Below, in pieces: positions 1 through 8,648 of a DNA stretch of 33,262 bases. This DNA is from Candidatus Gastranaerophilales bacterium (GTDB taxonomy: Bacteria; Cyanobacteriota; Vampirovibrionia; Gastranaerophilales; Gastranaerophilaceae), in NCBI GenBank assembly GCA_944322545.1, contig CALUPF010000009.1:1-33262 (forward strand), read 5' to 3'. Within the stretch, counting starts at the first letter, position 1. Each line of letters starts with the position of its first letter. The translations under genes were made by a program, and so were the position numbers. Under the pieces are notes generated by a model. That model was not told the DNA's origin and did not search any database. It saw only the letters and a program-made list of their open reading frames with translations.

Positions 1-51
1 TATTTGTCAAATAAATACGACAAGGAGTTTGAGAAAAATTCTAACATTTAT

Positions 52-870
52 TTAAAAATTTTTATCTAACTGTCCCAAAATTCCGAAACTGGTTGTCAAA
101 TATTCCGGAACTGGTTGTTCTTTTACACTAGATTTTTTTAATTCACTTGCAAGTTTTCCTTCCAAAAGTTCGATTTTAATATCGAAGTTATAATCAGAAA
201 AATCTGTTGCATCAACTTTCTCACATATTTTATCATGGTGAATATCTTGAATAAGACTTTGATATTTTTCACCCTCTTGATATGCAAAAAGTTCATCTTT
301 TAAGCGATATCTTGAATTTTGCAAAAAATCAATTCTCTCTTTTCCATCTAATGTTGATAAAAACTCATCTAATTTTTTAGATATTTCAGACTTAGATAAG
401 TATTTTTTTGAATACAACACAGAATCATAAAAATCTTGTGTTTTTGTATGCAACCCTGTTTCATAAACCTTAGCAATTCGAGCAACTGTTTTGGGATTAG
501 TCATAAAAGAAAAATAATGAGCTGATTCATGCATAAAAGCATCAGCAGTAGTTAATGAAATTTCGCCAGAAAACGCATTTGGAGGAATTAACATGTTATA
601 CCCAACGACTTTATTAAAACTATCATCTACATTTACGCCTAAAAAACCACCTTTATTTCCACTTTGAGTAATAGACACCTTATGAGGAAAGGGTACAGTT
701 TCGTCCAAAGTCTTTTGAAACACATCAAAACCAATATCTTTGGTTTTAAATTTTTCAGAAATATTTCTAAAAAAGCGATAATTTAAATCACGCACAAGCT
801 GGCTTCTTTCAGTTTGTGAGCCTTTTATAAATTCATAAGGAAACTTTGCAATTTTATCAATTTTAATCAC
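52..870 (-). CDS. HExxH zinc-metallopeptidase-like protein, hypothetical
   Basis: The 272-residue protein has one clear catalytic-type motif, HESAH at residues 114-118, the zinc-binding HExxH signature of zincin metallopeptidases. A downstream DELFAYQEG (Glu193) sits where gluzincins place their third zinc ligand. No signal peptide or membrane segment is visible, and no family name can be given. The start is GTG (complement of 868-870) with no good ribosome-binding site, so the N-terminus is uncertain. It is divergent from the radical SAM gene at 996. A second protein here (30461-31384) has the same HExxH plus E-x-x-A arrangement. The short C-terminal phrase SFGILG resembles N-terminal FG motifs of neighbouring proteins. 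Proteolytic activity is inferred from the motif only. Confidence 0.6.
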   Translation of the reverse strand: MIKIDKIAKFPYEFIKGSQTERSQLVRDLNYRFFRNISEKFKTKDIGFDVFQKTLDETVPFPHKVSITQSGNKGGFLGVNVDDSFNKVVGYNMLIPPNAFSGEISLTTADAFMHESAHYFSFMTNPKTVARIAKVYETGLHTKTQDFYDSVLYSKKYLSKSEISKKLDEFLSTLDGKERIDFLQNSRYRLKDELFAYQEGEKYQSLIQDIHHDKICEKVDATDFSDYNFDIKIELLEGKLASELKKSSVKEQPVPEYLTTSFGILGQLDKNF

Positions 871-899
871 ATTAGAACAAAACTCATAACTTGTTAAAT

Positions 900-928
900 T
901 TGCAAGATTTTAAAAACACTTCTATTAA
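900..928 (+). promoter_or_regulatory. Possible sigma70 promoter for the radical SAM gene
   Basis: TTGCAA (900-905), a 17-base spacer, then TATTAA (923-928), about 68 bases before the ATG at 996. Both boxes match consensus at four of six positions. In DNA this AT-rich such matches are common, so this is a weak call. Confidence 0.3.
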
Positions 929-995
929 AATTAATATTTCTTAATAAAAGCATAAGTAAATAACAAATAAAAAATTATTCACTTTTTACTCAAAC

Positions 996-2396
996 ATGAT
1001 TAAGCCTATACAACCAATTTCATACATATCTACACCTCTAATAAAGCAAGTTAACAGCAAACAAACACCTGCGTACTCACAAAACGAATTATTAAATTTG
1101 AACAATCAAGTGTTTTATAAAAGCCAAATATCTTTTGGTAAAAATGAACCTAAATTAATTAAAGAATATTTAAAAAACAGAGAAAAAAAACTCACAAATG
1201 CTGACATAGATTACGCACCACTCAATGCGCAAGATATAAAACATATAGAAGGAATACAAAAAGGAATCAAAGTTTTTGAAAATCTTTCAATGCAACAAAT
1301 AAATTTCCTTGCGCAAAATTTAAACGAAATTGCTCTACAACGAGGCTGTAATAACATGTGCTCTCACTGTTATGCAGAAGCAATGCCACCATCTTATAAA
1401 AAAGCAGAAAACAAAATAAATAAAATAGATTTTGAAGATTATGAGAACTTGTGCAACGGATTTAAAGAACTTAATCAAAGACTAGGATTTAATATTTTAC
1501 AGACTAATCACGATGATTATTTCACATTGTTCCATGATTCAGACTCTTCTATGATATTTTTGCAAGATAAACAAGGAAAAACACATGACTATCTTGATCT
1601 TGCTAAAATGATCAATGATGTTGTAGATAGAGTCGTACTGTTTGATACAGCTGGTTGGAACATACAAGATAAAAAAACTCAACAAAGAATGGAAGAACTT
1701 GTTGAAAAAACGACTAGTACAGACAAGTATGACTTTGTGGAGTTCAATATATCAGCAACCCCTTTTCATTCATTATATAGCCGCTCTGTGCAACACAACA
1801 TAGACAATAATAAAGAAAAAGAACAAAAATTTCGAGAAATATACACAAACAGAATGGCAAATGTTATATTCACTCTATCTCCATTAATTGAAAAAGACAA
1901 TTTGCATTTTTTATCAAGAGCTTTGCCAAACGACCTAGAAAAAGTCAATGGATATAAAGAAAATGACCTAAAAAATTTATATGGTGAAATATTTAAAAAA
2001 GTAGAACTGTTATATGAACAAGACATAGAAAGTGGCAATAAAAAAGTAATTAAAACAAAAAAGCAAATAAACGAGTATTTGCAAAAAATTAAATCAGAAT
2101 TCGATAATGTTAATACAGAGCCAGGAATAAATGGGCGTCTTGCTAAAATAGTTACAAATCCCAAAGCAGAAGTATGTAAAAAAACAAGAAGTAATCAATT
2201 TAACAACCCCCAAATAGCAGCAAAAAATTTTGAATATGGAATTTTAGACATAAATGGAAAATTTTATTCAACAAACTTCTATGAAACATACAAAACAGAT
2301 ATACAACTAAACTACAATAACAAAAATAAAAAAACAGCTGCAATCTCTCCTGAGTTAAGAAAAAAACAAATGACTCAAGAAATGTACAAAATATAA
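996..2396 (+). CDS. Radical SAM domain protein
   Basis: The 466-residue protein carries CNNMCSHCYA, whose cysteines 118, 122 and 125 give the CX3CX2C arrangement that binds the [4Fe-4S] cluster of radical SAM enzymes. The roughly 110 residues before the motif include an N-terminal QISFG phrase shared with other proteins here. No multi-cysteine SPASM or twitch domain is visible in the C-terminal half, so any auxiliary cluster is unlikely. The substrate is unknown. The ATG at 996 has only a weak ribosome-binding site. It is a single gene, divergent from the HExxH gene, and ends in a strong terminator shared with the convergent prepilin-like gene. The class is well supported by the motif; the specific reaction cannot be read from sequence. 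Confidence 0.8.
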   Translation: MIKPIQPISYISTPLIKQVNSKQTPAYSQNELLNLNNQVFYKSQISFGKNEPKLIKEYLKNREKKLTNADIDYAPLNAQDIKHIEGIQKGIKVFENLSMQQINFLAQNLNEIALQRGCNNMCSHCYAEAMPPSYKKAENKINKIDFEDYENLCNGFKELNQRLGFNILQTNHDDYFTLFHDSDSSMIFLQDKQGKTHDYLDLAKMINDVVDRVVLFDTAGWNIQDKKTQQRMEELVEKTTSTDKYDFVEFNISATPFHSLYSRSVQHNIDNNKEKEQKFREIYTNRMANVIFTLSPLIEKDNLHFLSRALPNDLEKVNGYKENDLKNLYGEIFKKVELLYEQDIESGNKKVIKTKKQINEYLQKIKSEFDNVNTEPGINGRLAKIVTNPKAEVCKKTRSNQFNNPQIAAKNFEYGILDINGKFYSTNFYETYKTDIQLNYNNKNKKTAAISPELRKKQMTQEMYKI

Positions 2397-2408
2397 AAAA
2401 TTATTATG

Positions 2409-2438
2409 AAAAAGGCTAATCTAATGATTAGCCTTTTT
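2409..2438. terminator. Bidirectional rho-independent terminator
   Basis: Perfect 13-bp inverted repeat (2409-2421 and 2426-2438) with a TAAT loop, GGCTAATC pairing with GATTAGCC. It is flanked by A and T runs, so it can terminate the convergent genes ending at 2396 (+) and 2442 (-). Confidence 0.9.
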
Positions 2439-2441
2439 TAT

Positions 2442-4124
2442 TTACCATTGAATAAAAACTATACCTGATGAACCATTGCCACCGTTGCCGCGATCTCTAC
2501 CATTAGCAGCACCACCGCCACCACCAGCTCCAGCACCAACAAGGTTTTTGAACTCACTTATTTCAACACCATTCTTAAAAATCGGTCTTGTATGTCCAGC
2601 AAGTCCGGCATTATCAACGTATCCGTTTTCAGAAATAAATGTATAACCTCCAGCACCACCAATTACTTTCTCTACAGGATTGATATTAGCTAATTCACCA
2701 TTTCCACCTTTCGAATACTCACCAGAAGCTTTTGTCTCATTGTAAGAAGACTCTGATCCAGTCCTAATATAATCAGCACCCTGTCCAGCAAGTACTTCCG
2801 CATAATTTTTTAAATATGAAGATTGTCCTGGCTTGCCAGCTTGCTCTCTTCTTCGAAGAGGATTAGAATTAATTGTAACAGTCCCACCACGACCGCCTTG
2901 TCCAGGAAAAGCCAATGTATTAGGAGGTAATTGTGCAAAAGGAAGCTGTAAAACACTTCCAGCTTTACCACCACGCCCACTATATGACTGAACCCATTTT
3001 ACAACACCTACCCCAGACTTACCAGAATTAGGTCCTTTGTTACCATCTAAATCTCCATTACCACCACCACCATATAAACTACTTCTATCAGAATCTATAC
3101 CAAATTCGTTAACATAAGTATCATAAGCTTTATTTACACAATATGTATCTCTTCCGCCTGAACCTCTAGAACAATTGGTATACGAATAAGACTTTGAACG
3201 TCTTGTACCATGAGAATAAAAAGATTGACCATCTATATTAGATAAAACAGCTTCACCACCATGTTCAGAATATACTCTTTCTACATTACTATAATTACTG
3301 ACCTTATTTTCAGGATATTTAGAATTGTAGGCAAAAGCTATATTCATATATTGACCCATGGCACTTTCTGCTAAATATGATGATGCACCGGTATAAATAA
3401 GACCATTCCAGTTTTTACCTTTACCGCCGACTCTTGCTCCATAGCCAAAGCCGCCGCCGCCACCGCCAGCAACAACCAATTGTTTTTCAACACCATTTCT
3501 TAGAAATGAAAGTCTAGACTCATTTCCATTATGACCCATAACTCTATCACCATTATCACCAGCACCACCGCTACCAACAGTAATATTCAAAACATCACCA
3601 ACATTAAATTTCTGATTTCTAAAACCTGCAATAGCAGCAGATGAACCGCCACCACCGCAATCAGGATTTGAACAACCACCACTAGAGCCGCCGCCGCCAC
3701 CGCCGCCGCCGATTAGTAATGCATCATAATTTCCAGTTGCTTTGATTTCAAAATTATTATCACCAGTACCAAATATTTCTTTATATCTCTCATATGTCGC
3801 AGCAGCACCACCACCGCCGCCACCTACAATAGTTACTACAAAGTTTTTAGCATCACTAGGTGGGTTAAAAACACAGCCCATGCGATTCTCTACATTATCG
3901 TATTTAGTTGTTCCGTTAGAAACAGCACCCTTTCGCGAATATTTTGCAACTAATTGATTGTTTTCATTCCAATAACAAGCAAACATACCATGTTCTTCTC
4001 GAGACATATCACGTTTTTTCTTCGTTAAAATAGGTATTGAGGCTATGGTAATTAAACAAACAATCAACAAAGTAACTAGCGCTTCCGCCAATGAAAACGC
4101 AAACTTTCTTTCTTTATTATGCAT
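2442..4124 (-). CDS. Prepilin-like protein with a long glycine-rich domain
   Basis: The 560-residue protein opens with a class III (type IV pilin) signal: a short basic leader, then A9|FSLAEALVTLL, with Glu14 at mature position +5 as in pilins, followed by a hydrophobic helix to about residue 32. Prepilin peptidase would cut after Ala9 (Ala instead of the usual Gly). From about residue 90 it becomes a glycine-rich domain with clusters such as IVGGGGGG, GGGGGGGGSSGG and VGSGGAG, resembling Gly-rich domains of secreted and phage-tail proteins. Cysteines in GCSNPDCG and elsewhere could form disulphides. Length far exceeds ordinary pilins (about 150 residues), so a minor pilin or pseudopilin-anchored surface protein is more likely. 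An AAGGAG box sits 5 bases before the ATG. Function is inferred. Confidence 0.75.
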   Translation of the reverse strand: MHNKERKFAFSLAEALVTLLIVCLITIASIPILTKKKRDMSREEHGMFACYWNENNQLVAKYSRKGAVSNGTTKYDNVENRMGCVFNPPSDAKNFVVTIVGGGGGGAAATYERYKEIFGTGDNNFEIKATGNYDALLIGGGGGGGGSSGGCSNPDCGGGGSSAAIAGFRNQKFNVGDVLNITVGSGGAGDNGDRVMGHNGNESRLSFLRNGVEKQLVVAGGGGGGFGYGARVGGKGKNWNGLIYTGASSYLAESAMGQYMNIAFAYNSKYPENKVSNYSNVERVYSEHGGEAVLSNIDGQSFYSHGTRRSKSYSYTNCSRGSGGRDTYCVNKAYDTYVNEFGIDSDRSSLYGGGGNGDLDGNKGPNSGKSGVGVVKWVQSYSGRGGKAGSVLQLPFAQLPPNTLAFPGQGGRGGTVTINSNPLRRREQAGKPGQSSYLKNYAEVLAGQGADYIRTGSESSYNETKASGEYSKGGNGELANINPVEKVIGGAGGYTFISENGYVDNAGLAGHTRPIFKNGVEISEFKNLVGAGAGGGGGAANGRDRGNGGNGSSGIVFIQW

Positions 4125-4156
4125 GTAAACTCCTTTTATCTATTCTTAATGTCAAA

Positions 4157-4165
4157 ATTATACCA
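4157..4165 (-). promoter_or_regulatory. Extended -10 promoter of the prepilin-like gene
   Basis: On the minus strand this reads TGGTATAAT, a perfect TGnTATAAT extended -10 element, about 33 bases before the ATG at 4124 and in the gap after the Cys-cluster gene. The -35 box is poor, as is usual for extended -10 promoters. Confidence 0.6.
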
Positions 4166-4207
4166 TATTTTCCAGCATTGATAAACAATAAAAAAACTCA
4201 GCTAATT

Positions 4208-4786
4208 TTAAAACCAATCAATAAGTGCCCTTTTTTCACCAAATTTAAACCCAAATGTTTGCTCAAACTCTTCATTTGTTAAATACTTGTAACTTATATT
4301 AAAGCCTAAAGGTTCCTCTTTTACTTTTAATTTTTTATACTTTGCTGGTGATATTACATTCTTTTTTAAATTCAAAACATTTGAATAATTCAAACCATAA
4401 TCAGAGCAAAATGGAGCTTTAATTTTACCATCATGATAACTTGTCATAAGCCCAAAAGCCCGACAAATAACCCCCCTATACTCATATACACAACAAGAAT
4501 TATCAATCAAAAAAGGACAATCATATTTAAATACGCCAGCTTTAGAATATTTCTTTTTGTACAAAAGATTTGATATATTTTTTGCAACCAATTCTTGTTG
4601 TTCTTTTTCTAGGGATAATGCACCTTGCAATAAATATCTTGCCTCAATTGCTGAATAAGGGAACTCAGAATTTTTGCAACACATAGCACAACCTTTTTTG
4701 CAAAAAATAAAAGGAGCCTGACTTTTAAAAAAGGCAGAAAGTTTTTCATCTAAAAATTTCAGATAGCTAATATAGTTCGCCAGCAC
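4208..4786 (-). CDS. YkgJ-family (UPF0153) cysteine-cluster protein
   Basis: The protein has the cysteine pattern of the YkgJ/UPF0153 family of putative zinc- or iron-chelating proteins: CKKGCAMCC near the N-terminus (Cys29, 33, 36, 37 counting from the GTG), then CPFLIDNSCCVYEYRGVICR in the middle (Cys90, 98, 99, 108) and a later Cys127. The biochemical role of the family is not established. A GTG at 4786 (192 residues), preceded by AGGG at 7 bases, is chosen. A longer TTG start at 4816 is possible, but a TATATAAT box lies directly in front of that codon, which would place transcription initiation at or after it. The gene lies 57 bases downstream of the cell-wall hydrolase stop, same strand. 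Family assignment is firm, function open. Confidence 0.8.
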   Translation of the reverse strand: MLANYISYLKFLDEKLSAFFKSQAPFIFCKKGCAMCCKNSEFPYSAIEARYLLQGALSLEKEQQELVAKNISNLLYKKKYSKAGVFKYDCPFLIDNSCCVYEYRGVICRAFGLMTSYHDGKIKAPFCSDYGLNYSNVLNLKKNVISPAKYKKLKVKEEPLGFNISYKYLTNEEFEQTFGFKFGEKRALIDWF

Positions 4787-4843
4787 ATCTTTGCCCTGAA
4801 TAAGATATACACACAAACATTATATACCTAAAATTGTCAGTTA

Positions 4844-6901
4844 CTAATTATTTTTCAGATAATCTTTCATACCATCAAAAATTGACTCAATCATTTGATT
4901 TTTAAAATCTCGAGAGTTCAAATTGGCAACATCAGTTTTATGTTTTAAATTGCCAGTTTCAATTAGAATTCCAGGAACTGGAGATGTTTCTGTCTTTGAT
5001 GAAGATAAAACACCTAAAGATTGTTCAGTTTGATCTGTAATACCTCTAAACCAGCTATGTTCATTCATTTTTTTATATACAGTTTGAGCTAATTTTTTAT
5101 CTTCTTTATCTATGCCATTTCTTTCATTTCCGATGACATATATACCCCTTTTATTACCATCTGAATTGCTATGAAGACTTATAACTAGATCAACTTTGTT
5201 TTCTTTTTGTATTTTTCTAATTGCATCCATTGCCGTATAAACAGATCCTTGAACAAATATAACCTTACCACCCGCATTGGTAACTTTTTCCACTAGTTTT
5301 TCAGCAAGACGTCTATTTACAATCCACTCTTCTAGAGCTTTTCCTCCATTACCAATAAACACATTGGTTTCAACATTTGGGTTTTTCTTGCTCATAACAG
5401 CATTACTAGCTCCTGGATCAAAATTAACATTTGTACCATTAGCAACAGCACCACCATGTCCAGGGTTGATTAAAATAGTATAACCGCTCAATTCACCTTT
5501 TTGGCCTTTTTTAGGATTTATAAATTGAACCTCTGCTGTCACATTTCCATTTTTATCTATCTCTGGTAAAGGTCTTTTAAATGGTCTTAAATTTTTCTTA
5601 GCAGTTTTCTCCCAATCAGAGTATAAAGAAGAAACAGTCCAATCAGTCTTTGCACCCTTAACAAAAACCTTTTTTGCGCCATATTCATTTGAATAAACTC
5701 TAGTACCAAGCAACGTAGATGAATTGGTTACATTACTAGCTTTTTCACCACTATTGGTTTTATTATCCTTAGAGTTATAAATTGGTTTTTCCAACTTACC
5801 ATCAAACCATTCATCTGCTAGAGCTTTATACTCTTCTCGAACATTCTCATAAACATCTTTAGAAAGTTCGCCTCGTTCAGCTTCTTGCTCCATATAAACA
5901 AGACCTCTTGAGTAAACTTGTTTAGCTGATCTTAAAACATCTGTTGGAATTCCGTTTTTAAATATATTACAAGCATTTTGGATATCATATAAACGTCTTT
6001 TGCTAAGTCCACTTGCATGTTTTTTAACTTTTTCACCATTAGCTTTAGTTACTACGGAATAATCCTGTGTAAGATTTGATACGACTTTGACATAATCCTT
6101 TTCATTAATGCCGTCTATAATATTTTTGTTATCTCTCACTGCGCCTTCACCCTTGTTAAAAATCAAATCCAAAATGGATTCTTTAAGATGAGTTGGCATA
6201 GAATTATAAGCATCTTCAGAAATAAATGTTTTCAAATTCAAATCTCTATCTATTAAATCCTGAGCCAAAAGAGTATAAACTTCCTCATCAGTTAGAGAAA
6301 TACCTTCGTAATTTTTAGCCTCGGATGCTTTTACAAGATGCCCTACACCTATTGTTTTGTGCCCATTTCTATCAGTATATAGTTCTTTATGAACTCCTTC
6401 CATTTCGCACAAATCTTTCAAAAAGTCTTTGCTTAAACCAGTAGCTTTTGACAGATCAGATAAATTTTCTACATTTTTTACCTTAACTGCTTCAGGAATA
6501 ACAAGTCTATCTCCTGGATGAATTAAAGAAGATTGCGTCAAATTGTTTTCAGCAAGTAATCTAATAGTTGAAACGCCAAATTTTTCAGCAATTTTAGCAG
6601 GAATATCACCACGATTTACAACATAAAATGTTGGCTCTGTTTTTTCTAAATACTTATCCTGCTCTGATAAATCAACTGGTTTATCAACAATTTCAATTTC
6701 ATCAACATTTTTATCATCAGAACATTTATCAACAACAATACCACCTAAAGTCGGTAATAAAAACATAGCAACAATTGCACTTGTTTTAGCTTTTGGAGGC
6801 ATTTTTTTCAGTGGTTCTGTAACTGTTTTCACAATTTTTTGTTTATTATCAATAATTTGACTTTTCAATTTTGAATAATTAAAACTACTGTTTATTTTCA
6901 T
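4844..6901 (-). CDS. LysM / GH24 lysozyme / N-acetylmuramoyl-L-alanine amidase fusion
   Basis: A two-headed peptidoglycan hydrolase of 685 residues. After a cytoplasmic-looking N-terminus and a hydrophobic stretch (about 40-58) ending in Cys60 come a LysM domain (about 92-137, peptidoglycan binding) and a GH24 muramidase. The muramidase matches T4 lysozyme residue for residue at the active site: Glu168-Gly, Asp177, Thr183 and His188 correspond to Glu11, Asp20, Thr26 and His31. After a linker comes an Amidase_3 domain (about 473-683) with zinc ligands His482 (NPGHGG), Glu525 and His577 (SLHSN), and catalytic Glu648 (ILIETGN). It could cut both glycan strands and stem peptides. The ATG at 6901 follows AAAAGGAG, so an in-frame start 9 codons upstream is rejected. 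No phage genes are nearby. Confidence 0.9.
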   Translation of the reverse strand: MKINSSFNYSKLKSQIIDNKQKIVKTVTEPLKKMPPKAKTSAIVAMFLLPTLGGIVVDKCSDDKNVDEIEIVDKPVDLSEQDKYLEKTEPTFYVVNRGDIPAKIAEKFGVSTIRLLAENNLTQSSLIHPGDRLVIPEAVKVKNVENLSDLSKATGLSKDFLKDLCEMEGVHKELYTDRNGHKTIGVGHLVKASEAKNYEGISLTDEEVYTLLAQDLIDRDLNLKTFISEDAYNSMPTHLKESILDLIFNKGEGAVRDNKNIIDGINEKDYVKVVSNLTQDYSVVTKANGEKVKKHASGLSKRRLYDIQNACNIFKNGIPTDVLRSAKQVYSRGLVYMEQEAERGELSKDVYENVREEYKALADEWFDGKLEKPIYNSKDNKTNSGEKASNVTNSSTLLGTRVYSNEYGAKKVFVKGAKTDWTVSSLYSDWEKTAKKNLRPFKRPLPEIDKNGNVTAEVQFINPKKGQKGELSGYTILINPGHGGAVANGTNVNFDPGASNAVMSKKNPNVETNVFIGNGGKALEEWIVNRRLAEKLVEKVTNAGGKVIFVQGSVYTAMDAIRKIQKENKVDLVISLHSNSDGNKRGIYVIGNERNGIDKEDKKLAQTVYKKMNEHSWFRGITDQTEQSLGVLSSSKTETSPVPGILIETGNLKHKTDVANLNSRDFKNQMIESIFDGMKDYLKNN

Positions 6902-7008
6902 TTTTTTCTCCTTTTGTAATAAAAACAAAGGTCATAAAAATAAAAATTGATAAAATAACGTGTTAATATTACAAATCTTAATAAAAACAATCAAAGATAT
7001 TAAAAAAT

Positions 7009-7037
7009 TTGTAAATAAGTAGAAATATTGCTATATT
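7009..7037 (+). promoter_or_regulatory. Sigma70-type promoter of the threonine ammonia-lyase/ridA operon
   Basis: TTGTAA (7009-7014), 17-base spacer, TATATT (7032-7037), ending 28 bases before the chosen ATG at 7066. The hexamers match consensus at 4/6 and 5/6. No riboswitch or attenuator-like structure is visible in the short leader. Confidence 0.55.
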
Positions 7038-7065
7038 AAAGAAATTACATAATATGGAGAGAGAA

Positions 7066-8268
7066 ATGCTTACACTAGATAAAGTTCAAAATGCAAAAAG
7101 ATTATTAAATGGAATAATAAGAAAAACAGATTTAATATATGCTCCAGATATTGCAAAAAACACTGAAATTTATCTAAAAGCTGAAAATCTCCAAACAACA
7201 GGATCATTTAAAGTAAGAGGTGCATACGTAAAAATTGCACAATTATCAGATGAACAAAAAGAAAAAGGAATAATCGCCTGTTCAGCAGGAAACCACGCAC
7301 AAGGTGTCGCTTTATCTGCACAAAAAAGCAAAATTAATGCGACAATTTTTATTCCTAGCACAGCACCAATCTCAAAAATAGAAGCTACAAGAAATTATGG
7401 GGCAACAATAAGACTCGTTGACGGTGTGTACGATGATGCATATAACGAAGCTGTAAAATTCCAAAAAGAGACAGGGGCTGAATTTATTCACCCATTTGAT
7501 GATATCGATGTAATCGCAGGACAAGGAACGATAGCTTTAGAACTTTTAGAACAGTTACCAGATATAGAAGCTGTAATTGTGCCAATCGGTGGTGGCGGAC
7601 TAATTTCTGGTATTGCTTATACAATAAAAATGTTAAAACCTGACTGTAAAGTTTATGGAGTTCAAGCATCTGGTGCCGGCAGTATGTATCACTCAATTGA
7701 ACTACATAAAAGAACAGAATTACCTAAAGTTTCAACATTTGCCGATGGTACAGCTGTTAAAATGCCAGGTGAAAACACTTTTGAATTTTGTTCTAAATAT
7801 GTTGATGAAATTGTCACAGTTAGTGATGATGAAACAGCAACAGCAATATTAGCATTGATGGAAAAGCAAAAACTTATTGCAGAAGGCGCAGGAGCTTTAA
7901 GTGTTGCAGCTGCCATATTTAAAAAATTACCAATAGAAGGCAAAAAAACTGTTTGTATTGTTTCTGGTGGTAACATAGATGTAAATATACTTTCAAGAGT
8001 GATTAATAGAGGTCTTTTGAAAACAGGTCGTCTTTCAGATTTAACGATAGAAATGTTAGATAAACCTGGACAGTTAAAAGAAGTTTCTCAAATTATTGCA
8101 GATTTAGGAGCTAACGTAATCAGAGTAAGACATAATCAAGGTGGAGAAGGGACTGATATCAACGGATGCTTCTTAAAAATTTCAATGGAAACAAAAAATT
8201 TAAGACACTTATGCGAGATAAAAAATGCTTTATGCAAAGCAGGATATAAAGTGACTAATGAAAGGTAA
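7066..8268 (+). CDS. ilvA: Threonine ammonia-lyase (threonine dehydratase) with ACT domain
   Basis: A PLP enzyme deaminating L-threonine to 2-oxobutyrate and ammonia. The 400-residue length and single C-terminal ACT domain fit the short ilvA/tdcB class rather than the 500-residue E. coli IlvA. Visible: PLP lysine Lys49 in TTGSFKVRGA, SAGNHAQG at 73-80, a phosphate-binding glycine loop PIGGGGLISG, and a C-terminal ACT segment starting LTIEMLDKPGQLKEV. The ATG at 7066 is preceded by GGAG; an in-frame ATG at 7054 overlaps that site and is less likely. ridA follows after 3 bases. Whether it feeds isoleucine synthesis or serves threonine/serine catabolism cannot be decided, because no other ilv genes are in view. 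Confidence 0.92.
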   Translation: MLTLDKVQNAKRLLNGIIRKTDLIYAPDIAKNTEIYLKAENLQTTGSFKVRGAYVKIAQLSDEQKEKGIIACSAGNHAQGVALSAQKSKINATIFIPSTAPISKIEATRNYGATIRLVDGVYDDAYNEAVKFQKETGAEFIHPFDDIDVIAGQGTIALELLEQLPDIEAVIVPIGGGGLISGIAYTIKMLKPDCKVYGVQASGAGSMYHSIELHKRTELPKVSTFADGTAVKMPGENTFEFCSKYVDEIVTVSDDETATAILALMEKQKLIAEGAGALSVAAAIFKKLPIEGKKTVCIVSGGNIDVNILSRVINRGLLKTGRLSDLTIEMLDKPGQLKEVSQIIADLGANVIRVRHNQGGEGTDINGCFLKISMETKNLRHLCEIKNALCKAGYKVTNER

Positions 8269-8271
8269 AAA

Positions 8272-8646
8272 ATGAAAAAAATTATATTAACAGATAAAGC
8301 TCCGGCTCCAATTGGTCCGTACTCTCAAGCTTATTTGTGTGGAAACACATTATATTGTTCAGGACAAATTCCACTTGATCCACAAACTGGTGAATTTTTA
8401 AACGGAACTATTGAAGAACAAACAGAAAAATGTATAAAAAATATCTCAGAACTTCTAAAAGCTGCTGATTTTAGTTTTGATGATGTTGTAAAAACAACTT
8501 GTTTTCTTGCAAACATGAGTGACTTTACAGCATTTAATAATGTATATGCTAAATACTTCACATCTAAACCAGCTCGTTCGTGCGTGGCAGTGAAAGAGCT
8601 ACCTAAAAATGCTTTAGTAGAAATTGAAGTAATAGCTGTTAAATAA
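8272..8646 (+). CDS. ridA: RidA family reactive enamine/imine deaminase
   Basis: A 124-residue Rid protein that hydrolyses 2-aminoacrylate and 2-aminocrotonate, the reactive intermediates released by PLP dehydratases such as the adjacent threonine ammonia-lyase. Family signatures: PAPIGPYSQA near the N-terminus, CSGQIPLDP, and the C-terminal block with Arg102 (PARSCVAV) and Glu117 (LVEIEVIAVK), matching the carboxylate-binding Arg and catalytic-region Glu of RidA. It starts 3 bases after the ilvA stop, its AAAGG ribosome-binding site lying in the last ilvA codons, so the two genes are co-transcribed. Its stop is 2 bases from that of the convergent TPP enzyme gene. Confidence 0.93.
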   Translation: MKKIILTDKAPAPIGPYSQAYLCGNTLYCSGQIPLDPQTGEFLNGTIEEQTEKCIKNISELLKAADFSFDDVVKTTCFLANMSDFTAFNNVYAKYFTSKPARSCVAVKELPKNALVEIEVIAVK

Positions 8647-8648
8647 AA

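Noticed and set aside
1766..2164. 132-codon minus-strand ORF opposite the radical SAM gene
   Set aside because: Phe/Ser/Leu-rich translation is what an AT-rich antisense frame gives; no supporting signals.
3742..3957. Proline-rich plus-strand ORF (APPPPPPTI)
   Set aside because: It is the antisense of GGGGGG codons in the prepilin-like gene.
2442..4124. Tandem repeat or CRISPR-like array from repeated CCACCGCCGCC strings
   Set aside because: The strings are glycine codons without regular spacing or spacers.
4844..6901. Prophage remnant, because of the GH24 lysozyme domain
   Set aside because: No holin, integrase, capsid or tail genes nearby; LysM and Amidase_3 parts and base composition match a chromosomal wall hydrolase.
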